Assembly: GCF_951230135.1 (NCBI RefSeq)
Contig: NZ_CATNVC010000003.1
Coordinates: 62,001-126,000, forward strand
From: Butyricicoccus sp. Marseille-Q5471
Lineage (GTDB): Bacteria > Bacillota > Clostridia > Oscillospirales > Butyricicoccaceae
Direction of reading: 5' to 3'
Length of the DNA: 64,000 bases
Shown here one piece after another: positions 16,132 through 26,100 of this stretch. How positions within the stretch are numbered: the first letter of the stretch is position 1; every line of letters begins with the position of its first letter. The notes below the pieces were generated by a model that saw only the letters and a list, made by a program, of their open reading frames with translations, was not told the origin of the DNA and did no database searches. The position numbers and the translations under genes are program-made.

Positions 16132-17445
16132 TTACTTTACCGCTGCCGCCAGTTTGTAAATCAACTCTGCGCCGTACTCATAGGCCAGCAGATACCCCAT
16201 TGTGTCGTTGTCCAGTCCCGCAGCCTTCTGCACCTTGTCCATTGCGTCCTGCAATTTCTCCACGGCTGCGCCTTCATCGGCGGGTGTGACATATGCGATT
16301 CCCAGCGTCTTCAGCACGCCCTTAGCGTAGGCCACGCCCATTGCACGCTGTTCTGCGACCGTGTCAAACTTGGTGTGATCCGCGCCGTCCACGAAGAAGC
16401 CTTCCAGCAGCACGGACGGAGCCTTAGTCGACCGAACCCACATAAATCCGGTGCTGGTCTTAATGCCTCGGCTGCTCTGTCCGATGGCCTTCACTTCGGA
16501 TTCGATGTTCTCGGCCATTTTACGGCCGGTTGCGCTGCCGGGGTAGATATACGCTTCAAATCCCTTGCCGCCGCCCGCATTGTTATGTACCTCGACCGCG
16601 AGGTCAGGGCCGTATGCATTGCACTCGGAAACTTCCTGCGCGACGGTGTCGTTCTCGTCCTTCTCTCGGCTCATACGCACCTCTACACCGTGACGCACCA
16701 GCTCGTCGCATAACGCCTGAGCCATGGTCAGATTCACAGTCTTTTCAACCAGACCGTTTGCCGCTGCTCCCGGATCGCTGCCGCCGTGGCCTACACCGAT
16801 GAATACCTTCTTACCCACCTTGCTGTCCTCCTGCTTTTTGTTTTTTGCCTTAATGCAGACCACGCTGCACACCGGCCTGCCGTTTGTACCTTCCTTTTGT
16901 GGGGCAAACAGATATCCATCCGACGCCCGGTACATGCCCGTGCTGCCGCCTGCGTCCTGCACCAGCAGCAATGCAACAGTGTACTTACCGTTGACATACC
17001 GCGCGACCTCGTCCTCCGTGCAACCGTCCGAGGACTGCACGTGAATATACCGGCCATCCGCCAGCATTCCGCACATGTTGCGGCTGCATGCGTTTACGCG
17101 GCTGGTGGTCAATCCCTTCTGCACCACGCAGTCCTTAATTGCAACCTTAACACCGGACACGTAGTTCCCGCTGTCCAATGTCAAACGTTCCGCTGTTCCT
17201 CCGTATCCGCACATCACACCCTTGCAGCGCAGGTCTTGCAACGTGCGGCCCTTGATAACGCCGTATTGATCGTTTCCCTTGCCAACCATATTGAACCAAG
17301 CAAGGTTATACGTGATGTCCGCGCCCTGCTCCTGCGCCCACTGCCTTAGTGTTTTTGCAGGTTTAACGGTCGCATCGGCCGGTGCAGCCGCAAACCAGAT
17401 ATCGTATTCATTTCGGTCGTAAACGTCGATTCTGATGCTACCCAT
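16132..17445 (-). CDS. Phage lysin: NAGPA-like domain fused to Amidase_3
   Basis: A 437-residue protein. Residues 1-200 resemble phosphodiester glycosidase (NAGPA/DUF2233) domains, with ITYNLAWFNM and the glycine-rich LLVQDAGGSTGMY. Residues 212-395 form an N-acetylmuramoyl-L-alanine amidase (Amidase_3) with zinc ligands H220 (GVGHGG), E234 and H287 (EVHNNA) and catalytic E348. It would cleave peptidoglycan between MurNAc and the stem peptide. ATG 17445 is chosen because GGAAGG is well spaced before it; the holin gene ends two bases upstream. It is the last gene of the cassette and appears intact. Confidence 0.85.
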   Translation of the reverse strand: MGSIRIDVYDRNEYDIWFAAAPADATVKPAKTLRQWAQEQGADITYNLAWFNMVGKGNDQYGVIKGRTLQDLRCKGVMCGYGGTAERLTLDSGNYVSGVKVAIKDCVVQKGLTTSRVNACSRNMCGMLADGRYIHVQSSDGCTEDEVARYVNGKYTVALLLVQDAGGSTGMYRASDGYLFAPQKEGTNGRPVCSVVCIKAKNKKQEDSKVGKKVFIGVGHGGSDPGAAANGLVEKTVNLTMAQALCDELVRHGVEVRMSREKDENDTVAQEVSECNAYGPDLAVEVHNNAGGGKGFEAYIYPGSATGRKMAENIESEVKAIGQSSRGIKTSTGFMWVRSTKAPSVLLEGFFVDGADHTKFDTVAEQRAMGVAYAKGVLKTLGIAYVTPADEGAAVEKLQDAMDKVQKAAGLDNDTMGYLLAYEYGAELIYKLAAAVK

Positions 17446-17446
17446 G

Positions 17447-17623
17447 TTAACCATCCTTCCGCGTGAAGAAATATGTAATGATTGCGCCGTAGCTAGTGCA
17501 GAACAGTGCCAACGCATCCTGCGACACTTCATGTGTACCAAACAGAATGCCGACCATAGCGCCTGTCAGGGTCAGCGTAACAAGGCTTTTGACCTCAAGC
17601 AGCTTTGCGATTTTCTCTTTCAT
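17447..17623 (-). CDS. Phage holin (58 residues)
   Basis: A short protein beginning MKEKIAKLLEVKSLVTLTLT and ending FTRKDG. It has two hydrophobic helices (about residues 12-29 and 38-52) separated by a polar turn (THEVSQDA). This is the class II holin shape of small Clostridial phage holins, which open the membrane to let the lysin out. Its ATG overlaps the stop of the XhlA-like gene (ATGA), and the lysin gene starts directly after its stop, so translation is coupled through the cassette. Confidence 0.75.
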   Translation of the reverse strand: MKEKIAKLLEVKSLVTLTLTGAMVGILFGTHEVSQDALALFCTSYGAIITYFFTRKDG

Positions 17624-17868
17624 TTTGCATCCTCCAAATCCTGAATCCGATGGTTAATCACCTTGATTTGTTCTTCAACAACCGGCATTCGCTTTGCGAA
17701 GTTGTTATGCTCGCGCACTTCTCGCGTCAGGTCGTCCAACTTTGTGTCGGTGACGGCCTGCGATACGCGGATATTGTTTTCGGTGCGCTGGGCGGCCGAC
17801 CGATTAGAAGCAACCACCCCCAATAGAGACAAACCACCCGTAATGATGGCAACCAAGACCTCGTTCAA
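17620..17868 (-). CDS. XhlA-like phage lysis accessory protein
   Basis: An 82-residue protein with one N-terminal hydrophobic helix (VLVAIITGGLSLLGVVAS) followed by a coiled coil (about residues 25-80, with heptad-like LDDLTREVREHNNF and VVEEQIKVINHRIQDLE). The layout matches the small XhlA/hemolysin-type proteins that accompany holins in Firmicutes phages. It overlaps the holin gene by 4 bp and follows the CmpB-like gene after 3 bp. Confidence 0.65.
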   Translation of the reverse strand: MNEVLVAIITGGLSLLGVVASNRSAAQRTENNIRVSQAVTDTKLDDLTREVREHNNFAKRMPVVEEQIKVINHRIQDLEDAK

Positions 17869-17871
17869 TTT

Positions 17872-18282
17872 TCACCTCCGGCGCGATTGCGCCCAATCTA
17901 TAATGTCATGCAGCCGATTTTCTGCCCAGATTGCAACGCCGGACAGGAAAAACCATGCTACTGTAAACTGTGGGCAAATCTGCCCCAACACATTGCCGGG
18001 GACGGCGGAGTAATCCCACACATTCCAGCCCAGCCAAACGTTGACGATAAGGCCGATAACTAATTCGCTAGCGGTAATGACCAATGCACCTATCAGCATC
18101 TGCACAATCAGCGGCGGAGGGTTGTATACCCTCCATTCGTCAAACATTCCGATAGTCACAAAGCAAACGCCCCCGAGCACGCCCATACTCCAGTGCGTAT
18201 ACCCGCGCCATAGGATTTCCACCAGCATGTACAGCAGGCCGCCAATCATAAAGATCGGGATATGGTACAGTGTTTTACGCAT
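17872..18282 (-). CDS. CmpB-type (PF06541-like) integral membrane protein
   Basis: A 136-residue protein with four hydrophobic helices. The conserved segment WDYSAVPGNVLGQICPQFTV fits the signature of the putative ABC-transporter type IV (CmpB) family, in which a W-x-Y-x2-x-P-x-N-x2-GQIC pattern precedes a helix. Such genes often sit in Clostridial prophage lysis cassettes, where their role is unknown. ATG 18282 lies 8 bp inside the end of the tail-gene remnant. A longer in-frame extension to 18372 is only a shadow of that gene. Confidence 0.65.
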   Translation of the reverse strand: MRKTLYHIPIFMIGGLLYMLVEILWRGYTHWSMGVLGGVCFVTIGMFDEWRVYNPPPLIVQMLIGALVITASELVIGLIVNVWLGWNVWDYSAVPGNVLGQICPQFTVAWFFLSGVAIWAENRLHDIIDWAQSRRR

Positions 18283-18664
18283 TACCAAGCACCGCCTCCA
18301 TATTTGCTGCCAGATCCTCCGGCAGCGCCGCGCCATATGCAATACCCTGCAGCTCGTCCACCGACTCTGCACGACGTGCCCACGTCATGATGTGGTTGCA
18401 GTAGGTAGTGTGATACAGCTTATGCTTAGTGGCTGCCGTGCCGATGGCAACGATATCAGCCGCTGGATACAACCGGCACAGCTGACCGTCTGCGTGGTAG
18501 GGGTACGCGGTTGCGCCCTGCTCACAGGCAGCGACCGCGGTTGATAGATTGATTTGGTCGGTTTCCATCAGACTAAAATGCTCCACCGTTCCGTCAGTCA
18601 GCGTCACATCACATCCGGCGGTAATGGCGGTGTTACAGGCGGTGGATAGTTCGGATATGAGATT
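18275..18664 (-). pseudogene. Phage tail protein, C-terminal fragment (DUF4376-like)
   Basis: About 130 residues resembling the C-terminal domain of phage tail or baseplate proteins of the DUF4376 type, with ELSTACNTAITAG, DGTVEHFSL and DQINLSTAV in order. The 5' part is missing. At about 18665 the sequence changes abruptly into the sense strand of a tetR fragment, so the frame open to 18817 is a chimera and its first 50 residues are not tail protein. This marks the edge of a deletion. Downstream coupling to the lysis genes is intact. Confidence 0.65.
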
Positions 18665-19021
18665 ATTATGTCTATACTGGAAAAGAAACACGAAATGTAC
18701 TTGGAGAACATCAAATATTTCAGAATATTCAGTCAGACCTTGGATTGCATGTACCTCAATAAAACCATTGTTGATACAGACGCGTTGTGGCTTCGACAGA
18801 GCGTCCCATACTACCACTTGCTGCAGAAGGGCATAAAGGACGGGAGCATTCGCCCTGATCTCGATCCCGTCAGGGCTTCAGCTCTGATTTGAACCACGTA
18901 TATCAGCGTTGCGCAAATGCTATCCTCCATGTCCTATATGGAGGACGAAACGCATGTAATGTATGAAAAAAACATTTTTGCCGATGCACAGGATATGATT
19001 TCCCGCTACCTAAATCGATAG
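18653..19021 (+). pseudogene. TetR/AcrR-family regulator, C-terminal fragment with internal stop
   Basis: From about 18653 the plus strand encodes residues typical of the ligand-binding half of a TetR regulator (MSILEKKHEMYLENIKYF, then LLQKGIKDGSIRPDLDP). A TGA at 18893-18895 interrupts the frame, which continues with TTYISVAQMLSSMSYME to the true stop at 19019. The N-terminal DNA-binding half is missing because the fragment is fused head-on to the truncated phage tail gene. It cannot act as a repressor. Confidence 0.65.
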
Positions 19022-19110
19022 ACGTCCAGAACCCGCTGTGTCTGCAACGAACATTCCGTCAAATGATTCCCCGATTAAATAACAACTTATGAAGGTATTA
19101 TTTTTAATTT

Positions 19111-19135
19111 TGCATGTCCCACGGTGGGACATGCA
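19111..19135. promoter_or_regulatory. 11-bp perfect palindrome, operator candidate
   Basis: TGCATGTCCCA-CGG-TGGGACATGCA is an 11+3+11 inverted repeat. A second palindrome, TTGTCA-A-TGACAA, follows close by (near 19147-19160). No T-tract follows on either strand, so a terminator is unlikely. The pair lies about 60-110 bp before the first signalling gene. Confidence 0.5.
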
Positions 19136-19221
19136 ATGTCTTTCATTATTTGTCAATGACAATGGCGGTGCGCATACCAAGGACGGCGCAGCGCAGGATT
19201 CATACTGTGGGGGGCACCAAT

Positions 19222-22200
19222 ATGCGAAAGAGAATATTAATCGTCGATGATCAGTTCATAAACCGAAAAATATTAGGGAAGCTATTGTGCGACCAATATG
19301 ACATTTTGGAAGCGGAAAACGGACAAACCGCGCTTGCTATTTTAAATGAGCAAGGCGATACAATTTCGGCAATCCTTCTGGATCTTATTATGCCGGAGAT
19401 GGACGGCTATGCCGTTTTAGAGACCATTGCCCGCAATGCAAAAATGTCCGCTATTCCGGTCATTGTGGCTTCGCAGACAGATAAAAACCAAACAGAAGAA
19501 AAAGCTCTCCGACTCGGTGCTCGGGACTTTGTAGCCAAGCCGTATAACCCTGCGGTTCTGCGCAAGCGGCTTGCAAACTTGATTGAGCTGTATGAGACCA
19601 ATACGACGCTCCTTCGCATTGAGCGCGATGATCTGACGGGTCTTTACAACAAGGATGGATTTTACCGCCGTGCTGTGGAGATTCTACAGCAGGACACCGA
19701 CAATAACTACACACTGGTGGTCACGGATATTGAGCGGTTTAAGCTGGTCAACGACAGTTTTGGCACAAAGGCGGGCGATGAACTGCTGCAATATGTTGCA
19801 AAACAATTGGCACATGACGTGCATCGAAGCAATGGAACATGCGCCAGACTAAACGCCGATCATTTTGCGGCGCTGTTGCCGGCGATTTTTGATGCGGATA
19901 GTTTTCAGCGCGTTGTAGAGGGTGCTGAAAATAATTTGCGTACTTATCCCCTTAATATGAAAATATCTCTGAAATTCGGTTTGTATCCGGTCACGGAAAA
20001 GAACGTTCCCATTGAACTGATGTGCGACCGTGCCATGCTGGCTGCCGACAGTGTCAAGGGGCAGTATCAATGCATCTGCGCTTTTTATGATGATTCCATT
20101 CGTCAGCAGCTGCGCCTGGAACAGGAAATCATCAACAGTATGCTCAGCGCACTTTCGGAAAACCAGTTTCAGGTCTATCTTCAGCCTAAGTATGAGATAC
20201 ACAGCGAGCAGATTGCCGGAGCTGAAGCGTTGGTGCGCTGGGTGCACCCGACACTGGGCATGCTGAGCCCGGGTGAGTTTATCCCGCTGTTTGAGAAAAA
20301 CGGCTTTATCTCAGAGCTGGATCGTTATATTTGGGACAAGTCCTGTGAAATTATCGCGCATTGGATTGCGGCCGAAAAAAAATATGTATCCGTGTCCGTC
20401 AATGTCTCCCGCAAGGATATTTATCAGATTGATCTGCCCGAAACGCTGATTGAAATCGTCCAAAAGCATAGTCTTCCCCCGAATCAGCTGCACCTAGAAA
20501 TCACTGAAACCGCTTATACAGAAAATCCGCAGCAGCTCATTGAGGTCGTTGGCAGGCTCAAGGGTTTGGGGTTTATCATTGAAATGGATGACTTCGGAAA
20601 CGGATATTCCTCCCTCAATATGCTCTCGGAGCTTCCGATTGATATCTTGAAACTGGACATGCGCTTTATTCAGAAGGAGTCCGGCATAAACGGCAGCCGA
20701 AATATTCTGAGCTTCATCATCAGCCTTGCCAAATGGATGAATCTTTTGGTCACCGCGGAGGGCGTCGAAACGCAGGAACAGGTGGAGCTGCTGCGCAACA
20801 TGGACTGCAATTATGTACAGGGGTATTATTATGCAAAGCCCATGCCGGTGGAGCAATTCACGGAGTTGCTCAGAACCACACAGCTTGCAACCCCGGTGAC
20901 CGAGCCGAAAAAGGACTGTCAGGACGGCACTTTGCTCATCGGTGAAAAAACCGGCAATCAGGTCATGCTCATTGTGGACGACGTGCAGCTGAACCGTCAG
21001 ATTTTAGCAGAGTATTTTAGCGGGGCTTACAGCATCGTCGAAGCAGATAACGGACAGGCTGCCTATGGATATATCGAAGAGCACTGCGAGGATATTGCCA
21101 TTATCCTGTTGGATCTCATCATGCCGGTGATGGACGGCTTTCAGCTGCTGAAATTACTGCGTGAAACGCCCCGGTTTGCCTCTATCCCTGTGATTCTAAC
21201 CTCGCAGGCAGGCGAAACCAGCGAGGCTCATGCGTTCGAGCTGGGCGCCAGCGACTTTCTCTCAAAGCCGTACAATATGGATGTTGCCCTGCATCGGGTG
21301 CAGAATGTGACCGCACGCAATACCATACAGACGTTGGAACGGGAAAAGCGCATGCTGTTAAAAATGCAGCAGATGGCAACGGAAGCCAAGCTTGACCCTA
21401 TGACCGGCGTGTACAACCGCATGGAGATGGAGCGGCAGGTGCAGGATTTCTTTGCCGCAGGCCAAAACCGCGGCGCTGTATTCTTTATGCTTGATATTGA
21501 TAACTTCAAAAAGGTAAATGACCAGTATGGTCATGGGCGCGGTGACGAAGCCATTCGTCAGGTTACAGGCACACTGCAAACGCTGTTCTGTGAGGAGGAC
21601 TCCATCTGCCGTATGGGCGGAGACGAGTTTGCCGTTTTTATGCGGACAGCGCTCACGCAGGAAAAATTGCTGCACCGCTTGGATGAAATGCGCACAAAGC
21701 TGAATTTCCGCATTGAGGAGACCGAGGTCAGCTGCTCTATCGGAGTCTGCATGGTGCCAGAGTATGGCAGAAGCTATCAGGAGATCTACAGCAACGCCGA
21801 TTTGGCGCTGCTGATTGCAAAGCGTCTGGGGAAAAACTGTTGGCACATTTACGGCGGTGAGGAGACGCTGCCGGAGCAGATGCTGCACCGCAACATGGAC
21901 TGGCTGCTGGATGAGTCCAGTGACGCGATTGTAGTTTGTGATGCCGAAACTTACAAGCTCCACTACATCAACGACGTGGCCTGCACCTTGGCGGGAAAGG
22001 ACCGTAAGACCTGCCTGTCCATGCCCTGCTATAAGGCGATTTGGGGTAACGCCGCGCCCTGCAGCCATTGTATCAAAATCAACCAGATGACGCATGAGTA
22101 CTATGAGCAGGAAATCCAGCCGGAAAATTCCGATAAAAGCTATATCGTGAAGAGCAAGCTGTTCCCCTGGGGCGGCCGGGAAGCCCGTGTCCACTACATC

Positions 22201-23013
22201 CATGACAATACAAAGCGGTTTCAGCTTGCCCGAGAGATGTCAAGGCTCGCGACGGATAGGCAGATGCTTCTGGATTTGCTGCCGGGTGGCCTGTTTCGCT
22301 ATGATGCACACACGCAGGAGTTTAGCTTTGTCAGCGAAAACATGCTGCGTATGCTAGGCTACACGCGAGAAGAATTTGACGAGAAGTTTGGCAACCGTTT
22401 TGATAATCTCGTCTGGCAGGAGGATCGGGCAAGGGTGCTGAACGAAATTGACAAGCAGATTGCCGTTTCAAGCTTCGATACCTGTGAATACCGGATCGAG
22501 AAAAAGGACGGCACGCTGTGCTGGGTATTTGACGCGGGATATCTCCACGCAGATGACAACGGCGACGAGTTTTATGTCATCGTGACGGATAACACGCATC
22601 TCAAGCAAATGGAACGGCAGAATCAGCAGCTGATCGAGCGCATCGCCAGCCTGGTGGACAACGTGCCCGGGGCATTGTGTCTCTATCAGTGGGATGGGCA
22701 TCAGCTTGAAACCCTTGCATGCAGCAATCAGTTCCATGAAATCGTCGGCTGTGACCGGGCGCAGGCCTATGAAAACACGCAGAAGTTGCTGACCGATCAT
22801 GTCCATCCGGCGGATTTAGAACAGCTGCGCGACGCTATGAAGGGTGTCCTGCACCGGGGCGAAGCGGCAGACTGTGTCTTTCGCGTGTTTCATGGAATGA
22901 AGCAGGACTATGTTTGGCTGCGCATGCAAACAAACACCAAACTGCAGCCGGACGGCAGTCAGCGGATATTTGCCCTGTACACCGACCAGACCGAGCTGCG
23001 GACATCCCTATAA
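19222..23013 (+). CDS. Multi-domain response regulator: REC-GGDEF(degenerate)-EAL-REC-GGDEF-PAS-PAS
   Basis: A 1263-residue protein. REC1 has phospho-acceptor D54. A degenerate GGDEF-like domain (about residues 130-290) has LNADHF in place of the active loop. An EAL domain (about 295-550) keeps E335 in AEALVRW plus DDFGNGYSS and EGVETQEQ, so it is probably an active c-di-GMP phosphodiesterase. REC2 has D631. A second GGDEF has an intact GGDEF (799-803) and should make c-di-GMP. The last 400 residues contain PAS-like sensors, one with a Cys cluster (APCSHC). Opposing activities in one chain suggest a switchable enzyme. ATG 19222 follows GGGGGG. Confidence 0.88.
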   Translation: MRKRILIVDDQFINRKILGKLLCDQYDILEAENGQTALAILNEQGDTISAILLDLIMPEMDGYAVLETIARNAKMSAIPVIVASQTDKNQTEEKALRLGARDFVAKPYNPAVLRKRLANLIELYETNTTLLRIERDDLTGLYNKDGFYRRAVEILQQDTDNNYTLVVTDIERFKLVNDSFGTKAGDELLQYVAKQLAHDVHRSNGTCARLNADHFAALLPAIFDADSFQRVVEGAENNLRTYPLNMKISLKFGLYPVTEKNVPIELMCDRAMLAADSVKGQYQCICAFYDDSIRQQLRLEQEIINSMLSALSENQFQVYLQPKYEIHSEQIAGAEALVRWVHPTLGMLSPGEFIPLFEKNGFISELDRYIWDKSCEIIAHWIAAEKKYVSVSVNVSRKDIYQIDLPETLIEIVQKHSLPPNQLHLEITETAYTENPQQLIEVVGRLKGLGFIIEMDDFGNGYSSLNMLSELPIDILKLDMRFIQKESGINGSRNILSFIISLAKWMNLLVTAEGVETQEQVELLRNMDCNYVQGYYYAKPMPVEQFTELLRTTQLATPVTEPKKDCQDGTLLIGEKTGNQVMLIVDDVQLNRQILAEYFSGAYSIVEADNGQAAYGYIEEHCEDIAIILLDLIMPVMDGFQLLKLLRETPRFASIPVILTSQAGETSEAHAFELGASDFLSKPYNMDVALHRVQNVTARNTIQTLEREKRMLLKMQQMATEAKLDPMTGVYNRMEMERQVQDFFAAGQNRGAVFFMLDIDNFKKVNDQYGHGRGDEAIRQVTGTLQTLFCEEDSICRMGGDEFAVFMRTALTQEKLLHRLDEMRTKLNFRIEETEVSCSIGVCMVPEYGRSYQEIYSNADLALLIAKRLGKNCWHIYGGEETLPEQMLHRNMDWLLDESSDAIVVCDAETYKLHYINDVACTLAGKDRKTCLSMPCYKAIWGNAAPCSHCIKINQMTHEYYEQEIQPENSDKSYIVKSKLFPWGGREARVHYIHDNTKRFQLAREMSRLATDRQMLLDLLPGGLFRYDAHTQEFSFVSENMLRMLGYTREEFDEKFGNRFDNLVWQEDRARVLNEIDKQIAVSSFDTCEYRIEKKDGTLCWVFDAGYLHADDNGDEFYVIVTDNTHLKQMERQNQQLIERIASLVDNVPGALCLYQWDGHQLETLACSNQFHEIVGCDRAQAYENTQKLLTDHVHPADLEQLRDAMKGVLHRGEAADCVFRVFHGMKQDYVWLRMQTNTKLQPDGSQRIFALYTDQTELRTSL

Positions 23014-23150
23014 CCGCGCAATCCTCGTACAGCGGCAGCGCACTGCAGCCTGCCCGGCTACCGAATCTCTGCCAGCGAGCGGCATGACGCAACGGTATTC
23101 CTGCACTCAATAAGATGTTACAAAGCACCATACGGGCATGGAGGCAATAA

Positions 23151-26100
23151 ATGAAAGAAAAGATCATGTTGATTGTCGATGATATTGATGTCAACCGCGC
23201 GGTGTTGGAAGAATGCTTTCGCGGAGAATTTTCCATCCTTCATGCGCAGGGCGGGCATCAGGCAGTCCAAATTATCGAACAATATAAAAGCAGAATTACC
23301 ATGATACTGCTGGATATTATGATGCCGGACATGGATGGACTTGCGGTGCTGCGTTGGTTAAAGCAGTGGGGATATGACACGATTCCTGTGATTGCCGTGA
23401 CCGCAGAATCGGACTACCAGCTTGAGGCGCTGGAGGCCGGTGCGTGGGATTTGATTCCAAAGCCTGCCGACAATCGGATTATCCGCGCCCGCGTCCACAA
23501 CGTGCTGGGGCGCAGCGACTTCGAGGGCGAGCGCCGGCACAGCAAGCAGCTGCTGAAAGCCACCCACGAGATGGATAATCTCGTCAACAGCATTCCGGGC
23601 GGCATCGCAATCTATAAGCTGACCGAGCGGCGCTTTGAAACCCTATACTTTTCAGATGGAGTCGCCCAACTCACCGGACACACCCGCGAGGAGTATGCAC
23701 AGATTATCGGAGACGATGCCGCATCCATCGTCTATGCTGAGGACAGGCACCGCCTTGCAGCCGCCGCAATCGCAACGCTGCAAAGCGGAAAACCAATTGA
23801 TGAAACCTACCGCATTTATCATAAAAACGGAAGCTTGGTATGGGTGCGGCTCAACGGCATTGTGATTGGGAAAGAGGATGGAAAACCGCTCATCCACGCG
23901 GTCTTTCAGATCCCGCAGCGGATGGTACAGCTTTATGACAATCTGGTCAACGAGACGCCGAGCCTCATCTATGTCAGTGACGTCCATAACTACAATCTTC
24001 TGTATATCAACCATACCGGCCTTCGCAAACTTGGGAAGGAAACCATCGACTACGCCGGCAAAAAATGCTACGACTTTTTAATGAATCGAACCTCGCCGTG
24101 TCCATTCTGCAAGTTGAAAAAAATGAGTGCGGATGCGTATTTAGAACGGGAATTCCAATCCCCCCAAAGCGGAGCCATCTATTCCATGCGCGGCAGACTG
24201 GCTGATTGGAACGGGATTCCCGCCCACGTGGAGTACATTCAGGATGTAACCGAAACCCGTGCGGCAGAACAGAAAAATGTGGAGCTGACAAAGCAGCTGC
24301 AGTCCGTGATGGAACATATCCCCGGCGGAATGTGTATGTACCGGATTGATGCAGCCGGAAGCCGTCCCGCGGTTTATAATCAGGCGTTTATCGATATCTT
24401 CGGATACTTGCCGGAGCATCAGGCGGACGCCCTGAAAAAAACGGATTATTCAAGGGTGAATCCGGAGGATTTTCCGGAGCTTAAGCGCAAGCTGGATGAG
24501 GCCATTGAGGCAAACGCGCGCGTCAATCACACCTACCGCTCCTTCAGCGAGGTGGCGGACAAGTATATCTGGATTAACTTAAACGGCGTGATTGTCCCGC
24601 AGGAGGACGGATCGAAGCTCTGCTACGCAAGCTATGCCGATGTGACAGCAGAGCGCGAGGCGCAGGAAAAGCTGATTTATACGCAGCACATCATGGATGA
24701 CCTGCGGCAGAAGGCGCAAAGCGCTTTGAACAACTACCAGGTGTTGGTCAACGCAGTACCCGGCGGCATTGCGCAGTATGAGATGCTCAACGGACAAGTG
24801 CTGACGCGCTTTGTCAGCGACGGTCTGTGTGAGCTATCGGGTTATGCACGGGAAGAACGAGAACTGATGGACAGCCGGGATATGCTCTCCATTACCTATG
24901 ATGAAGATTATGACCGGCTGTTAGGGGCCATCCATACTGCCATTGCAAGCAGAGAAAACTTGACCATCACTTATCGAATACGCACCAAAAGCGGACAGCC
25001 GCGCTGGGTGAATCTGAATGCCGCCTATGCCCCCGGCCCGCAGGGTGAGTGCTTTTATCAGGCTGTGTTCACCGATGTGGATAAGCTCAAGAAAATTGAA
25101 CAGGAGCTTCAGGAAAACCAGCTTCGCTATGAGGTGGCCATCAAGAGCGCCGGAATTAATATTTGGGAGTACGATATCCAAAAGGATTGTCTCTATGTCA
25201 TTTCAAATTCCTCACGCATCAAGCAAAACTGCTTTTATATTGAAAACTATATTCAGTCAACCTTGGATCACTGCTATGTGCGCGCGGACTCTATCCCGCG
25301 TTTCCTGCGGGTTTTTGAACGGCTGCGCAAGGGGGAGGCCGAGGTAACCGAGGACATCTGGTATAAGACCACCGACGAGGCCGGATGGTGGTGTGAACGC
25401 GTTGGCTACACCACTGTTTATGATGACGCAGGGAAACCCGTTAAAGCCTTTGGCGCAGGCAGAGACGTGACGCGTGAGCGAGAGGCAGAAAAGAAATTTC
25501 ACGAAGAACTATCCTATCGGAAAGCCGGTCAAAGCGACAATCTATCCACCATTATTGTGGACTTGACAGCTAATTGCATTTTGGAAGTCAGCAGCACATT
25601 TCAAACCATATTGAATCTGGCTGGCGGTACGGCAGAAGAATATTTTTCGCAGACCGCAAAGATGATCATGGGTGACGAGCGGCGCAGACGATTTAATGAC
25701 GTATTTACCCCCCAGGCTCTGCTCCATAGTTTTGGCAGCGGAGAGTTTATGATATCCATGGAGCTGACACGGCTGTATGATACCAACAAGGTCTATTGGG
25801 TTAATTACAGTGTGCATCTCATTCAGAATCCCGAGACGAAACACGTGGTCGCACATATCTCCTGTGTGGACATCACGCAGGAGAAAGTGATGCAGACCAT
25901 TATGGAGACCGTTACGAAAACAGACTATGATTCCTTCGTGGTCGTGGACGGGTCTACCGACTCTGCCCTTGATTACGGAATCGGCTCGGAAACGCATCTT
26001 TATAACGAGCATCTGTCCTTTGAAGCACAGAATGAGGCGTGGCTCAACGCGCACGTCTGCCCAGAGGATTTGGAGCGTGTGATTGCGGGCTGTAAAATCA

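Noticed and set aside
18275-18817. A 180-residue continuous frame on the minus strand
   Set aside because: Its first 50 residues are antisense to the tetR fragment. Only the C-terminal part is phage tail protein, so I annotate a fragment.
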